Shown one piece after another: positions 24,833-34,713 of a stretch of DNA of 64,000 bases. Source of the DNA: Pusillimonas sp. T7-7. GTDB taxonomy: Bacteria; Pseudomonadota; Gammaproteobacteria; Burkholderiales; Burkholderiaceae_B. The notes beneath the pieces are model-generated. The model was not told the origin of the DNA. It made no database searches and saw only the letters and a list, made by a program, of their open reading frames with translations. The stretch is from assembly GCF_000209655.1 (NCBI RefSeq), contig NC_015458.1, forward strand, positions 2,418,001 through 2,482,000, in the 5' to 3' direction. Position 1 is the first letter of the stretch, and each line of letters starts with the position of its first letter. A program made the position numbers and the translations under genes.

Positions 24833-25819
24833 TTAGCTTCTTGCAATTCCAGTACGGACCGCTCCCGGCGCATGACCGGTCACACGCTTGAAAGCACGAC
24901 TGAAAGCCGCATGGGAGCCATAGCCCAGACGTTCGGCGACAAGCTCGATGGATAGGTGGTCACGTACCATCCATTGGGTCGCCATACGCATTCGGAGCTC
25001 GGTCACATATCGTAAGGGCGTGATCCCGGTGACGGCCTGGAATCTCTCGGCAAATACAGAGCGCGAGCTTCCCATCTGTTCGGCCATCTTTTCGACAGTC
25101 CAATTGTGGCCGGGATTGCGATGAACCGCTGCAATAACCTGTCCCAGGCGCGGATCACGTAGCGCTTCAATCCAGCCACTCGCATCACCGCAACCGCTTT
25201 CCACCCATCCACGCACAATAGAGGCCGACACAACAGCTGCTAAATGCGTCAAAATGCTGGCAAACCCTGCTCGAGCCGTACGGACTTCGCGCTCCATCGC
25301 TTCAAGAATGGGGAGAATTTCGGGATGGGTATCCAATAGCGTGCCCACGTGCAAGACATCGGGCATCAAACTGACCAGTGAATTCATGGAGCCCAGCTCA
25401 AACTCCATTGCACCGCTGAATATCACCACCCGTTCTTCGGGACGCGTTTCAGGGCAACACGCCACGATATCTTTGACTGACTCGCAGATCAGCCTGGCAT
25501 TCATATGCTCAATCCGCTGACACTTCAGCTCATGCTGTGAAAGCAGCGCATGGCCACCGCCGCGCGGCAGCAGGACCGCATCACCCAGACCCAGGTGATA
25601 AAGCTCTTTATCGGGGCCGCGCAAATAAGCGTGCCCTTGTGCCACGAAGTGAAACTGCGCCTTGGCAACATCTTCGCTATAACTCACGCCAAAAGGGGGT
25701 GTGATCTGCAGGCGCTGATAATCCAGCCCCTGCAGGCGCATACCTACCAATAACTCACTGACAACGTCGCAGACTGTGCCAGTAGCAGAGCCAGTTAAAC
25801 CAGACGAATGATCAAACAT
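24833..25819 (-). CDS. AraC-family transcriptional regulator with N-terminal cupin
   Basis: A 328-residue regulator. The N-terminal half (about 1-190) is a cupin-like sensor (VAQGHAYLRGPDKELYHLGL, then LLPRGGGHALL), and the C-terminal half has two AraC helix-turn-helix motifs (about 220-325: WTVEKMAEQMGSSRSVFAER, then LSIELVAERLGYGSHAAFSR and AFKRVTGHAPGAVR). It is divergent from an MFS-SDR operon with an 87-base gap and is its likely activator. Cupin-AraC regulators of this kind often sit next to SDR genes and respond to reactive or aromatic compounds. Confidence 0.88.
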   Translation of the reverse strand: MFDHSSGLTGSATGTVCDVVSELLVGMRLQGLDYQRLQITPPFGVSYSEDVAKAQFHFVAQGHAYLRGPDKELYHLGLGDAVLLPRGGGHALLSQHELKCQRIEHMNARLICESVKDIVACCPETRPEERVVIFSGAMEFELGSMNSLVSLMPDVLHVGTLLDTHPEILPILEAMEREVRTARAGFASILTHLAAVVSASIVRGWVESGCGDASGWIEALRDPRLGQVIAAVHRNPGHNWTVEKMAEQMGSSRSVFAERFQAVTGITPLRYVTELRMRMATQWMVRDHLSIELVAERLGYGSHAAFSRAFKRVTGHAPGAVRTGIARS

Positions 25820-25906
25820 TTCATACTTTATGCCATAGACTGTCCGAATCGGCCAGTTTAACCTGATTTCCTTTCAAAACCACCCGGGTTCAAGCCAGGA
25901 GTCAAG

Positions 25907-27157
25907 ATGGAATCAACCATTCGCAAGAATGCCGTGTTTTTGCACAGTAACAAGCCACTTTGGGGTGCCGTCGTATCGATGATGCTGGGCGTCTTTGCTC
26001 TTGTGACTGCTGAGTTTCTACCCGTCAGCTTGCTGACCCCTATGGCAGCCGATCTGAATATCTCGGAAAGCCTGGCCGGGCAAGCGGTCTCCACCACTGC
26101 CCTGCTCGGATTTGCAGCCAGCCTGCTGGTACCTTGGGCCACGTATCGCTTCGACCGACGCCTGGTCCTGCTTGGCTTTTCCATTCTCCTGATCATCTCC
26201 AATCTATTGGTCGCCTTTGCGCCCAACTTTTCATTTTTGTTGGTGGGCCGCATGCTGCTTGGTGTCGGACTGGGGGGATTCTGGACGATGTCAACCGCCA
26301 CTGTCATGCGCCTGGTGCCCATGGATCGATTGCCGCGCGCCTTGTCCATTACTGTCAGCGGTGTCGCTGCCGCAACGGTGGTGGCAGGATCTGTGGGCAG
26401 CTATCTTGGCGATCTGATGGGATGGCGCAATGTGTTTATAGCCGCAGCCGGTCTTGGCTTACTGGCGCTAGTGGTCCAGTTTGTCACCTTGCCCCCACTG
26501 CCTCCGCGCGGACAGACGCGTCTGCTCACACTGATACATGTGCTGGCACGCCCTCGCGTAAAAACCGGGCTGATCGCCGCACTATTGGTATTTGGCGGCC
26601 ATATTCCCTTGTTCACTTACGTGCGTCCTTATCTGGAAGACGGCACCGGTATGAGCATTACGACCATCTCGACGATTCTGCTGGCCTTTGGCCTGGCCAC
26701 TTATGCGGGGACCTGGCTGGGCGGCGCGCTGCAGCAGCATCGTTCGCGGGCAACCATGATCTGGGCTCCCATGGTCATCGCCATGACCGGTCTCGGGCTG
26801 AGCAATCTGTCTGGCGCACCTGTTCTGATCTACTTCCTGGTCATCGTGTGGGGGCTGGCCTTCGGAACCGTGCCGGTCACGTGGTCCAACTGGGTGGCAC
26901 ACACTGTTCCTGACGAAGCGGAAACGGCCGGCGGCCTTCTGGTTGCCGCCATCAACGCTGCCATTGCCTCGGGGGCTGGCACCGGCGGATTGATTCTGAG
27001 CTATGGCGATACCCGTGATGTGTTCACTTTTGGCGCCTGCGTGCTGATCGCAGCAACCATGCTGATCAGGCTGCGCGTGAAGTCAGCCCCATCCCACACA
27101 CCAGACTTGTCTGGTACTGCAGCCTTGGGCGCCGTAGTGTGCTCCAGTGCCCGTTGA
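25907..27157 (+). CDS. MFS transporter
   Basis: A 416-residue major facilitator protein with 12 hydrophobic segments. The N-terminal half has the drug/H+ antiporter features ALVTAEFLPVSLLTPMAADL and the loop VPWATYRFDRRLVLLG, and the middle VTVSGVAAATVVAGSVGSYL-like helix is characteristic of the arabinose/nucleoside efflux group (seen here as SITVSGVAAATVVAGSVG). An AGGAG site precedes the ATG. It shares a promoter with the SDR gene 25 bases downstream, under the divergent AraC regulator; efflux is the likely direction. Confidence 0.85.
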   Translation: MESTIRKNAVFLHSNKPLWGAVVSMMLGVFALVTAEFLPVSLLTPMAADLNISESLAGQAVSTTALLGFAASLLVPWATYRFDRRLVLLGFSILLIISNLLVAFAPNFSFLLVGRMLLGVGLGGFWTMSTATVMRLVPMDRLPRALSITVSGVAAATVVAGSVGSYLGDLMGWRNVFIAAAGLGLLALVVQFVTLPPLPPRGQTRLLTLIHVLARPRVKTGLIAALLVFGGHIPLFTYVRPYLEDGTGMSITTISTILLAFGLATYAGTWLGGALQQHRSRATMIWAPMVIAMTGLGLSNLSGAPVLIYFLVIVWGLAFGTVPVTWSNWVAHTVPDEAETAGGLLVAAINAAIASGAGTGGLILSYGDTRDVFTFGACVLIAATMLIRLRVKSAPSHTPDLSGTAALGAVVCSSAR

Positions 27158-27182
27158 ACACCCCTATTAAACAGGAGCTATC

Positions 27183-27950
27183 ATGCATACTCACACTCAG
27201 AAAACCGCGCTCGTCACAGGTGGATCCCGTGGAATCGGAGCAGAGATTGTTCGTGAACTGGTCAAGCGTGGTACGAACGTCGCATTTACCTATCAGAAGT
27301 CTACCGCCCTGGCTGAACAATTAGTGCAACAGTTAAAAGCCGATAATGCAGACGCGAACGCTCAGGCCAGCACAGTAAACATCTGGCCGCTGCAAGTCGA
27401 CGCCCGAAACGCCGAGGATGTACAGCGAGCAGTCTCGGATGTGAAACAGCGCTGGGGACGACTCGACATCCTCATAAACAATGCTGGCATCTTCGAAGCC
27501 AATCCCATTGAGGCTTTTACTCTGGACGATTACGATAAACAGATGGCCATCAACACGAAGGCCGTGTTTGCGGCAGTACAGCGCGCAGCACAGGTCATGG
27601 AGAACGGTGGGCGCATCATCAACATAGGCAGCAACCTGGCCGACAGAGTGCCTGAGCCTGGCCTCAGCCTCTACACCATGAGCAAAGCTGCAGTCTGGGG
27701 GTTGACCAAGGCTGCAGCTCGTGAACTCGGTCCAAGAGGCATTACCGTCAATATTATTCAGCCCGGCTCCACAGATACCGATATGAACCCCTCCGATGGG
27801 CCACACGCCGATCAACAACGCTCGCTGCGAGCCATTCCCGACTACAACCGTCCTGACGAAATTGCTTCGATGGTGGCCTATTTGTGCAGCGATGCCGCAC
27901 GAGCCATTACAGGGGCCAGTCTTCTGGTCGATGGCGGCGCCAATATTTAA
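27183..27950 (+). CDS. Short-chain dehydrogenase/reductase
   Basis: A 255-residue classical SDR: coenzyme motif TGGSRGIGAEIV (about residues 13-24), NNAG at about 99-102, catalytic Tyr-x-x-x-Lys in LYTMSKAAVWGLTKAAAREL (about 160-165) and the C-terminal GASLLVDGG. The Arg in the coenzyme motif suits NADP(H). An AGGAG site lies 6 bases before the ATG. Second gene of the AraC-linked operon; substrate not predictable from sequence. Confidence 0.88.
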   Translation: MHTHTQKTALVTGGSRGIGAEIVRELVKRGTNVAFTYQKSTALAEQLVQQLKADNADANAQASTVNIWPLQVDARNAEDVQRAVSDVKQRWGRLDILINNAGIFEANPIEAFTLDDYDKQMAINTKAVFAAVQRAAQVMENGGRIINIGSNLADRVPEPGLSLYTMSKAAVWGLTKAAARELGPRGITVNIIQPGSTDTDMNPSDGPHADQQRSLRAIPDYNRPDEIASMVAYLCSDAARAITGASLLVDGGANI

Positions 27951-28096
27951 GTGTTGCGGCCCTACTTACTGGCGGGCTCATCTGCGCTCCTGATCGTGTG
28001 TCTTGAGAACTGATCAGAGAAGCGCTCTTTGAGCCTGCGCCTGGGGGAAATTCAAGGTACCTAAGGACTGGTTATCTCACCCCTCTAACCACCAAC

Positions 28097-29089
28097 TCAC
28101 ATTGGCTCGATGCCTGCCGTTTCAACGTAACCCTTCCATCGTACTTTTTCTTTATCGATGAAAGCAGCCACCTCGGCGGGTTTCAGATGTGGGTACTCCA
28201 AGAAACCCTGTTCTTTAAGAGTCTTGCGTATACCGTCTGATTGCACAGCAATTTTGAACTCTCCATTCAGAAAATCGACAATTTCCGCTGGGGTCCCTTT
28301 AGGCGCAAATACCGCATGCCAAGTGACAATCTCGTAATCTTTCCCAATTGAATCTGCAATAGTGGGAAGCTCGGGGGCCCATGGCAAGCTCTGCGAACTG
28401 GAAACAGCCAAAGGCAGCAGCTTTCCGCTGTCTATTAGTGGAGCCACTACCGACCAAGCATCAATATGAAAGGTGTTGCGCCCAGCTGCCAGGTCAGGCA
28501 TGGCCTTCATGTCTTTATAGGGAACATGCAGGACGTCCGGTACGCCGATCTTATTAACGAAGTTGGCACCGGCTATATGACTTGACGTTCCCACACCATA
28601 CGAACTGAAACTACATTTATCCTCATTTTTCTTCAGATAGTCTATGAGCTCCTGGATACTCGACACACCAATCTCTTTGTTGACGACCAGCACCAAGGGC
28701 AACTGAACCGTACGGGCAATAGGGATCAGGTCATTGTCAGGGTCAAAAGGCAAGGTCTTGTAGACAAAAGGATTGATTGCGAATGGCGTTGCCGTCGAAT
28801 ATAGCAGCGTTGCCCCATCTGGAGCCGAACTCGCAACATAGCGAACGCCAATATTTCCCGCTGCTCCCGCCTTGTTTTCAACAAAAAACTTACCGCTGTA
28901 TCGTGAACTTATATCGCTTACGAGGAGTCGTGCGATTAGGTCGGTACTACCACCTGCCCCATATGGCACCACCACGTTAACGGCTTTCGATGGGTAGTTA
29001 TTCAGCTTGCCAACGCTTAACGCAGGCAAGAATACTCCGGCGCATGCTCCAGATAGCAGCATCAATGACTTCCGGCGTTGATAATCCAT
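28097..29089 (-). CDS. Bug/TctC-family periplasmic solute receptor
   Basis: A 330-residue receptor. The start at 29089 is fixed by GGAGG eight bases upstream. The signal region (YQRRKSLMLLSGACAGVFLP) has a double Arg and could be Tat-type; the mature part opens with YPSKAVNVVVPYGAGGSTD and continues FVENKAGAAGNIGVRYVA and LHVPYKDMKAMPDLAAGR, the latter less glycine-rich than its relatives. It is the last gene of the hyuA-hyuB-oxidase unit. Confidence 0.88.
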   Translation of the reverse strand: MDYQRRKSLMLLSGACAGVFLPALSVGKLNNYPSKAVNVVVPYGAGGSTDLIARLLVSDISSRYSGKFFVENKAGAAGNIGVRYVASSAPDGATLLYSTATPFAINPFVYKTLPFDPDNDLIPIARTVQLPLVLVVNKEIGVSSIQELIDYLKKNEDKCSFSSYGVGTSSHIAGANFVNKIGVPDVLHVPYKDMKAMPDLAAGRNTFHIDAWSVVAPLIDSGKLLPLAVSSSQSLPWAPELPTIADSIGKDYEIVTWHAVFAPKGTPAEIVDFLNGEFKIAVQSDGIRKTLKEQGFLEYPHLKPAEVAAFIDKEKVRWKGYVETAGIEPM

Positions 29090-29149
29090 ATATGTATCCT
29101 CCGTGTAACAAACATTAGTTCCGATTCTATTCAGCAACAGGTGTGCCAA

Positions 29150-30502
29150 CTATCGAGGCGACGCCTGCCGCTTTTCTTGAGCATCGAGAAACTGGTACCA
29201 GCTACCAACAGCAAATAGAAACCAGGTACTGCCAAAATATAGCGGATGCCTAGGCATAACGGTGTTATCAAACGCATTGATGGGTTGGGTCGACTGCGCC
29301 AAAATCTTGCGAGCAACGCTGTGCCCAAGGTAGCTCATCATCGCTACACCACTACCATTGCAGCCCAGTGCATAATAAAGACCATCTGCTCCACCAATAT
29401 GCGGCATGGAATCAAAGGTCATGGCCACCTTTCCGCCCCAAGAGTGAGTAATCCTTACACCTTCCAGTTGAGGAAAGCGTTTGAGCATAGCTCTGTAAAG
29501 TAAGCGTGCCGTTTTGTCTTCACTAGCCGGAGTGAAACGCGCCCTGCCTCCAAATATCAAACGCTTCCCATCAGGCGACAAACGATAATGGTTGACGACT
29601 CGCCGTGATTCCGACACCGCACGGTTGGTCGGCAAAATGCTGCGTGCGAGGTCTGGCGCCAACTCTTCAGTGGCGATCATGTGGCTGGCTATTGGCAGCA
29701 CCTGCCGTTTTAAGTCAGGAGTTAATGAGCTGGTATAACCATTAGTGGCAATGACTACCTTCTCGGCACGAAAATCACCTTTGCTGGTTTTGAGCAGATA
29801 CCCGCCAGATGACCGCTCAATGCTTTTCACACCCGCATGGCTCAAAAAACGGGCGCCCGCCCCACGCGCAGCCTCAAGCATGCCAGCGTATAACAGCGCC
29901 GGATGAAGGTGTCCGCCGCGCTCTATCAGGGCAGCCCCGTGGTATATCGACGAACCGATTTCTCCGGCAAGCGCTTCAGGCGGCAGCATTCTTGCTCCGG
30001 CTTGAGTATGCTCATTCAATGGTGCAAGACGACTTTTCCACGCTTCGTAATGTGCAGGAATCCACATCGCCGTCATACGACCCGTCTTGTGCCACCCACA
30101 ATTGATCTTATAGTCGTCAATCAGGTGTTCAATATATGTCATGGATGCTGCGGCGTCCCGCAGCCTAGCAACTAGCCTCGCTTCACGTTGCTGCTCATCC
30201 TCAACGCCCGAAGCAAGTGCCTTCTTTTGCACGTTCACTCCGCCACTGACCTGGCCACCAGAACGTGTACTGGCACCCTGTCCGAGCGCGCCCGCTTCGA
30301 AGACCACGGGCCTGGCGCCTGCATTTGCAAGCGTCAGAGCGCAGCATGTGCCAGCATAGCCCCCACCTATCACTGCAACATCAATGTGTTTATCAACTGG
30401 TAAGTCGTCGCTTTCGCAAGGCTTAAACGCTTCCCACCAGAATGGTTCCCGTTTGTATTCAGGCGAAAATATTGAAGTGTGTATGCTCACGCTTGCCTCC
30501 AT
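29150..30502 (-). CDS. FAD-dependent oxidoreductase (DAO/PuuB-like)
   Basis: A 450-residue flavoprotein of the D-amino-acid-oxidase fold. The dinucleotide motif VAVIGGGYAGTCCALTLANA lies at about residues 43-62, the DAO core includes RSGGQVSGGVN and VIATNGYTSSLTPDLKRQVL, and the C-terminal flavin contact is YALGCNGSGVAMMSYLGHSV. It resembles gamma-glutamylputrescine oxidase PuuB and sarcosine-type oxidases, which oxidise secondary or primary amines. It lies between hyuB (9-base gap) and a Bug receptor on the same strand, so it probably acts on an N-substituted amino acid or its precursor handled by HyuAB. Confidence 0.85.
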   Translation of the reverse strand: MEASVSIHTSIFSPEYKREPFWWEAFKPCESDDLPVDKHIDVAVIGGGYAGTCCALTLANAGARPVVFEAGALGQGASTRSGGQVSGGVNVQKKALASGVEDEQQREARLVARLRDAAASMTYIEHLIDDYKINCGWHKTGRMTAMWIPAHYEAWKSRLAPLNEHTQAGARMLPPEALAGEIGSSIYHGAALIERGGHLHPALLYAGMLEAARGAGARFLSHAGVKSIERSSGGYLLKTSKGDFRAEKVVIATNGYTSSLTPDLKRQVLPIASHMIATEELAPDLARSILPTNRAVSESRRVVNHYRLSPDGKRLIFGGRARFTPASEDKTARLLYRAMLKRFPQLEGVRITHSWGGKVAMTFDSMPHIGGADGLYYALGCNGSGVAMMSYLGHSVARKILAQSTQPINAFDNTVMPRHPLYFGSTWFLFAVGSWYQFLDAQEKRQASPR

Positions 30503-30511
30503 CCGTAGCTT

Positions 30512-32533
30512 TCAAAAAGCAACATCTGCAACTTCACGCACTTCGTACTCAAACTTGGGCAGTTCAGCATACTGAGCGCTCAACGTCTCGTAAATATCCC
30601 ATACCTCTGAGCCACCCTCGCCATTAGACGGGATGGCATCGCCGACCATAGCAAATATCTTGTGCTTAACAAAGTGACGCCATGAGATGGGGAGTCCCGC
30701 CATGATGGTCGACAACGCCGCATAACGCTCATGAGTCCAGACGCTTTCAAACTGCTCGCGACCCTCGCCATAGTGAAAATGCGGAATGGATTTTGTTGCT
30801 GATAAGCTAGCTCGCAATTTTTCTGTCGCTGCTTCATCCACCGTCATGTCGACAGAGAACGCAACTCCGTATTCCGAGCGCGCACGGTCAATAGAAACAA
30901 AACCGCATCTCACATCATCAAGTACCGACTGTACTGAGCGTGTGTATGGATGACCATATCCGCCACCAGCTGGCCCCTGCAACCGAATTACGTCTCCGGG
31001 CGCACATTGCACCAGATCAGTATTGCGTAGCTCTACTGCATTCGGCGTGTCGGGATTCTTTATGAAACGAGAGTTTGCCCCGGCACGTCCGCCAACCACA
31101 CCCCATGCAGCAAGCGTTGACCGATTGCGGTTACGAGCTGTCACGACGGCATTCGGCGTCAACAGACGAAACTCCATCGTCGCCGCATTACCACCGCGCA
31201 GCCTTCCCGCACCACCAGTGTCCGGAACTAGGCTATAACGTATGACTTCGATAGGTACTTCCACTTCATTAATCTCGACCGGCGTATTCTTAAGGAACGC
31301 ATTGTTGGCGCCGCACGCCTCTACACCGTCACGCAACGGCCCACCTCCAGCACCACCGCCGCAGGGGCCGATCGATGCGAGAATTTGGCGCCCATCATGG
31401 GTAGCCGTCTTGACATTCAGCAACGTCGAACCACCCGCAGGACATGCGGGCAGGCGGTCAGGTAAGGCCTGGCTGAAAACACCGAATGTGCACGCTTGTA
31501 TGACGGCCGCCATGAGGCTGCGCATGCCCACTGCAGCCGGATGCTCAGGATTGACCACTGTTCCGCTCGGCAGCACGGCGGAACATGGAAACACAGAACC
31601 TGCATTCAATACGTTCTGCGGACATAAAGTATGCAGTACATAAATGAGGCCGACCGTGATGACGGAATGATGGCCGTCCCCCCCCGTCGGTACATTTAAT
31701 GAAGAGGCCACCTGGGGGTCACTACCCGTGAAGTCCAACTCGAGCTCGTCACCCTTGACTCGCAAAGTTATATGAATTCGGCATGGATATCCTCCAACAG
31801 AATCCTCATCTGCATATTCCGAGAAACTGTATTCTCCATCGGGAATCTCTCGGATGAGCTCGCGGGTCTGCTGCTCGGCGTATGCCAATATGCGCTGCGA
31901 TCCCTCCATGAAATCATCAATACCAAACCGGCCGACGATCTCATGAACCTTCTGCTCTCCGACATTCAACGCCGCAATTTGTGCGTTCAGATCACCATGG
32001 TTCTGCTCGGGAGCACGAACATTCACTTGAAGAATTTTTAGGATTTTTTCGTCTAGCACCCCATCTCGCATCAACAACATCGGCGGGATTCGAATTCCTT
32101 CCTGGTGTACCTCTGTTAGCGTCCGCGACAATGAGGCGGGGACGGCCCCTCCCATATCCGTGTTATGAATATGATTGCCCACAAAGCACACCAGATGACC
32201 TTGCCAAAACACAGGCTTCCACATATGCATGTCTGGAGTGTGGGTGGCGACGAATCCGCTATACGGATCGTTGGTCAGGTAGATATCACCCTCTTGGTAA
32301 TCATCAAACATGTCGATCACCGGTTTGTAATTCAGCCCCGTATACCAGGTAGCGCCAAATGTTTTGGGCGATGCAAAGGTCTTGCCGTCCGGTGTCATTA
32401 GCTGCGCCGAGAAGTCTTCCGTTTCTTTCACGAAGCTTGAATATGCCGTCCTCATCAGCGTGTAGCCCATAGCTTCAGCTGCTGCGGTGCAATGGTTGGC
32501 CAGTACTTGCAGGCGCAGGTTGTCAATGGTCAT
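30512..32533 (-). CDS. hyuB: Hydantoinase B/oxoprolinase family protein
   Basis: A 673-residue HyuB-type subunit: typical opening DNLRLQVLANHCTAAAEAMG, then YTLMRTAYSSFVKETEDFSA, the NDPYSGFVATHTPDMHMWKP region (about 97-116), and the glycine-rich end GDVIRLQGPAGGGYGHP near 545. HyuB pairs with HyuA to open hydantoin, 5-oxoproline or related lactam rings using ATP, or to carboxylate ketones in acetone-carboxylase relatives. It is about 100 residues longer than many HyuB proteins; the extra C-terminal part (from about 570) is typical of acetophenone-carboxylase-like members too. The ATG overlaps the hyuA stop. Confidence 0.87.
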   Translation of the reverse strand: MTIDNLRLQVLANHCTAAAEAMGYTLMRTAYSSFVKETEDFSAQLMTPDGKTFASPKTFGATWYTGLNYKPVIDMFDDYQEGDIYLTNDPYSGFVATHTPDMHMWKPVFWQGHLVCFVGNHIHNTDMGGAVPASLSRTLTEVHQEGIRIPPMLLMRDGVLDEKILKILQVNVRAPEQNHGDLNAQIAALNVGEQKVHEIVGRFGIDDFMEGSQRILAYAEQQTRELIREIPDGEYSFSEYADEDSVGGYPCRIHITLRVKGDELELDFTGSDPQVASSLNVPTGGDGHHSVITVGLIYVLHTLCPQNVLNAGSVFPCSAVLPSGTVVNPEHPAAVGMRSLMAAVIQACTFGVFSQALPDRLPACPAGGSTLLNVKTATHDGRQILASIGPCGGGAGGGPLRDGVEACGANNAFLKNTPVEINEVEVPIEVIRYSLVPDTGGAGRLRGGNAATMEFRLLTPNAVVTARNRNRSTLAAWGVVGGRAGANSRFIKNPDTPNAVELRNTDLVQCAPGDVIRLQGPAGGGYGHPYTRSVQSVLDDVRCGFVSIDRARSEYGVAFSVDMTVDEAATEKLRASLSATKSIPHFHYGEGREQFESVWTHERYAALSTIMAGLPISWRHFVKHKIFAMVGDAIPSNGEGGSEVWDIYETLSAQYAELPKFEYEVREVADVAF

Positions 32534-34578
32534 AGCGCTACTCCTTTACTGATTCGCATATTCATATATTCGTCCACTTCGCACACGTGTCCCTTCGGAA
32601 TCACCGTTGTGCTGTCGTCTTGAGCGACTATCGCCGGGCCGGCGAAGCGATGGCCTGCGATAAGGGCGGAACGCGAATAAAGATCGACTTCTTCGAATTT
32701 TCCATCTAGCCAAGCTCGAACCTGTTTCATAGGAGACGCCGTATCTGGCACCAAGGGATATCGAGTGAACGACGGTTTGTCATTCTGACCACTAATCAGT
32801 ACACGCAAGCTGATCACTTGAACTGGTGCATCCTCATCTGCATGCTGATAGATCTTTCGATGCGTCGCATGAAACGCCTGCGCCATATTCTCTATCGTCA
32901 AGCCATGTGCGCTATCGTGGGCAAGAAAGGTGTCAAGCTCGTAGCTCTGGCCGCGATAACGCATCTCTGCTGAGAACACTAGCTTCGCATGCTCAAGCGT
33001 ACCCTGCTCTTGCGACAACCAATCCTGAGCTTGCTCGGTTAGGCGCGAAAACTCTTCTTGAATGACTTCCAGGTTGGTCTCTGTCAAATCCAAATATACG
33101 GTCTTGATGAAGTCGCTTTTCAGATCGGCGATCAGGCCTCCAAGCGCGCTGAGTGTTCCGGGATTTGCTGGAACGACAACCTCACTTACACCTAGCTCTC
33201 TAGCTAGCAAGCACCCAAGCATGGGACCTGCTCCACCAAACGCCAGTACGGAAAATTCTCGCAAATCAATTCCGTACCTTGAAACCAGACCACTTACCTC
33301 TGCAAACATTCCCGACACAGCGATCTGGATGATTGCCTCCGCAGTATCTTCTATGGAGGTTTCAAGCTGGTCGGCCAGCACGCCTACCGCAGCTCTTGCT
33401 GCCTCTACATCGATAGACACCGCGTTGTAGCCAAGCCCAGTGTGGCCGACTAAACCGCAAGCCACAAAGGCGTCGGTGATTGTGGCTCGCGTGCCGCCGC
33501 GTCCATAGCATACCGGCCCAGGCCTGGAGCCTGCACTTTCAGGTCCGACTTGCAATACACCCAAAGAGTCTACCCAAGCTATGGAGCCGCCCCCATCACC
33601 TATTGAGGAGACAGACACAGACGGGATGTGGATCTGGAAATCACCAATCTGCTCTCCGACACCATATTGAGGCTCGCCCCCAAGGATCACCGCGATGTCT
33701 GCGCTTGTGCCGCCAATATCAAGGCTCATACAGCGCTCAATACCGCAAGTAGCAGCAACATGACTTGCGCCGATCACACCAGCTGCTGTGCCCGACAGTA
33801 TCATCTGCACGCAGTCACGTTTGCCTTGCTCGGCGGTCATTACACCACCATTCGATTTCGTCAGATGCGGTTCGGGCTGTACGCCAGCGTTCTTCAGTGC
33901 TGTTTGGAGAGACGTTAGGTATTGTGCGACCTTGGGTTGTACATAACCCCCTGTCACTGCAGTGATGGTGCGTTCGTACTCGCGAATGATTGGCCATGTC
34001 TCACATGAGCATGTGACCGGCAGATTGGGGGCCAACTCTTGCACCAGCTCCTTTACCCGCAACTCGTGAGCTGGGTTGCGGTAAGAATGCAGAAGGGATA
34101 TCACCACCCCTTGCGCCCCGGCCTCTTGCGCCCGCTGGACAGCGGTACGCACACTCTCTTCGTCCAAAGGGGTACGAACCGACCCGTCGCCGGACAGGCG
34201 CTCAACAACTTCGAACACCATGTCGCGTTTGATCAGCGGGTCAGGGCGGCGAGACAATAAATGGTACATATCAGCCGTTTTAAGCCGACCGATCTCAAGC
34301 ACGTCACCGAAATTCTGAGTCGCAAACAATGCAAGCCTCAACCCACTGCGCTGAATTACAGTGTTGATTCCCACCGTTGTGCCATGCGTAAAATAAGTGA
34401 TCTCGTCTGCCGAGATACCGTAGCGCTCATTAATCTGCTTAATGCCTGCGATCACTTCAGAACCCGGCTCGTCTGGCCGGGAAAAGACCTTCAGGCTGTG
34501 GATCTGCCTAGTGTCCTCATCAAAAACGGCAAAGTCCGTGAAAGAACCGCCTATATCCACTCCAACTCTATAACCCAT
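32530..34578 (-). CDS. hyuA: Hydantoinase/oxoprolinase A subunit
   Basis: A 682-residue HyuA-type ATPase subunit: N-terminal Hydant_A_N domain (YRVGVDIGGSFTDFAVFDED, about residues 3-22; ITYFTHGTTVGINTVIQRSG), central hydantoinase_A domain with the actin-like phosphate loops (MSLDIGGTSADIAVILGG, and FGGAGPMLGCLLARELGV), and a C-terminal beta domain. It activates the amide or enol oxygen of a cyclic substrate for its HyuB partner. First gene of a minus-strand operon hyuA-hyuB-FAD oxidase-Bug, divergent from an IclR regulator whose promoter region carries a clear palindrome. Confidence 0.88.
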   Translation of the reverse strand: MGYRVGVDIGGSFTDFAVFDEDTRQIHSLKVFSRPDEPGSEVIAGIKQINERYGISADEITYFTHGTTVGINTVIQRSGLRLALFATQNFGDVLEIGRLKTADMYHLLSRRPDPLIKRDMVFEVVERLSGDGSVRTPLDEESVRTAVQRAQEAGAQGVVISLLHSYRNPAHELRVKELVQELAPNLPVTCSCETWPIIREYERTITAVTGGYVQPKVAQYLTSLQTALKNAGVQPEPHLTKSNGGVMTAEQGKRDCVQMILSGTAAGVIGASHVAATCGIERCMSLDIGGTSADIAVILGGEPQYGVGEQIGDFQIHIPSVSVSSIGDGGGSIAWVDSLGVLQVGPESAGSRPGPVCYGRGGTRATITDAFVACGLVGHTGLGYNAVSIDVEAARAAVGVLADQLETSIEDTAEAIIQIAVSGMFAEVSGLVSRYGIDLREFSVLAFGGAGPMLGCLLARELGVSEVVVPANPGTLSALGGLIADLKSDFIKTVYLDLTETNLEVIQEEFSRLTEQAQDWLSQEQGTLEHAKLVFSAEMRYRGQSYELDTFLAHDSAHGLTIENMAQAFHATHRKIYQHADEDAPVQVISLRVLISGQNDKPSFTRYPLVPDTASPMKQVRAWLDGKFEEVDLYSRSALIAGHRFAGPAIVAQDDSTTVIPKGHVCEVDEYMNMRISKGVAL

Positions 34579-34673
34579 GCTTTAGCTCGCTTGTTTGATC
34601 GGCCGTTGACCTCCCCGGGCTTTCGGGTAACCCCCTCGCCCCAGCTAGAGACGAATAGCCTCCTTCATGATAC

Positions 34674-34713
34674 AATGTTCATTAAGTGAACATTTATTTC
34701 TCTTAGTGAACAT
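34674..34713. promoter_or_regulatory. Candidate IclR operator
   Basis: AATGTTCA and TGAACATT (34674-34681 and 34687-34694) form a perfect inverted repeat around TTAAG, and a third copy of the half-site, AGTGAACAT, lies at 34705-34713 directly against the iclR start codon, where the ribosome binding site should be. This suggests autoregulation and control of the divergent hyu operon. Confidence 0.65.
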
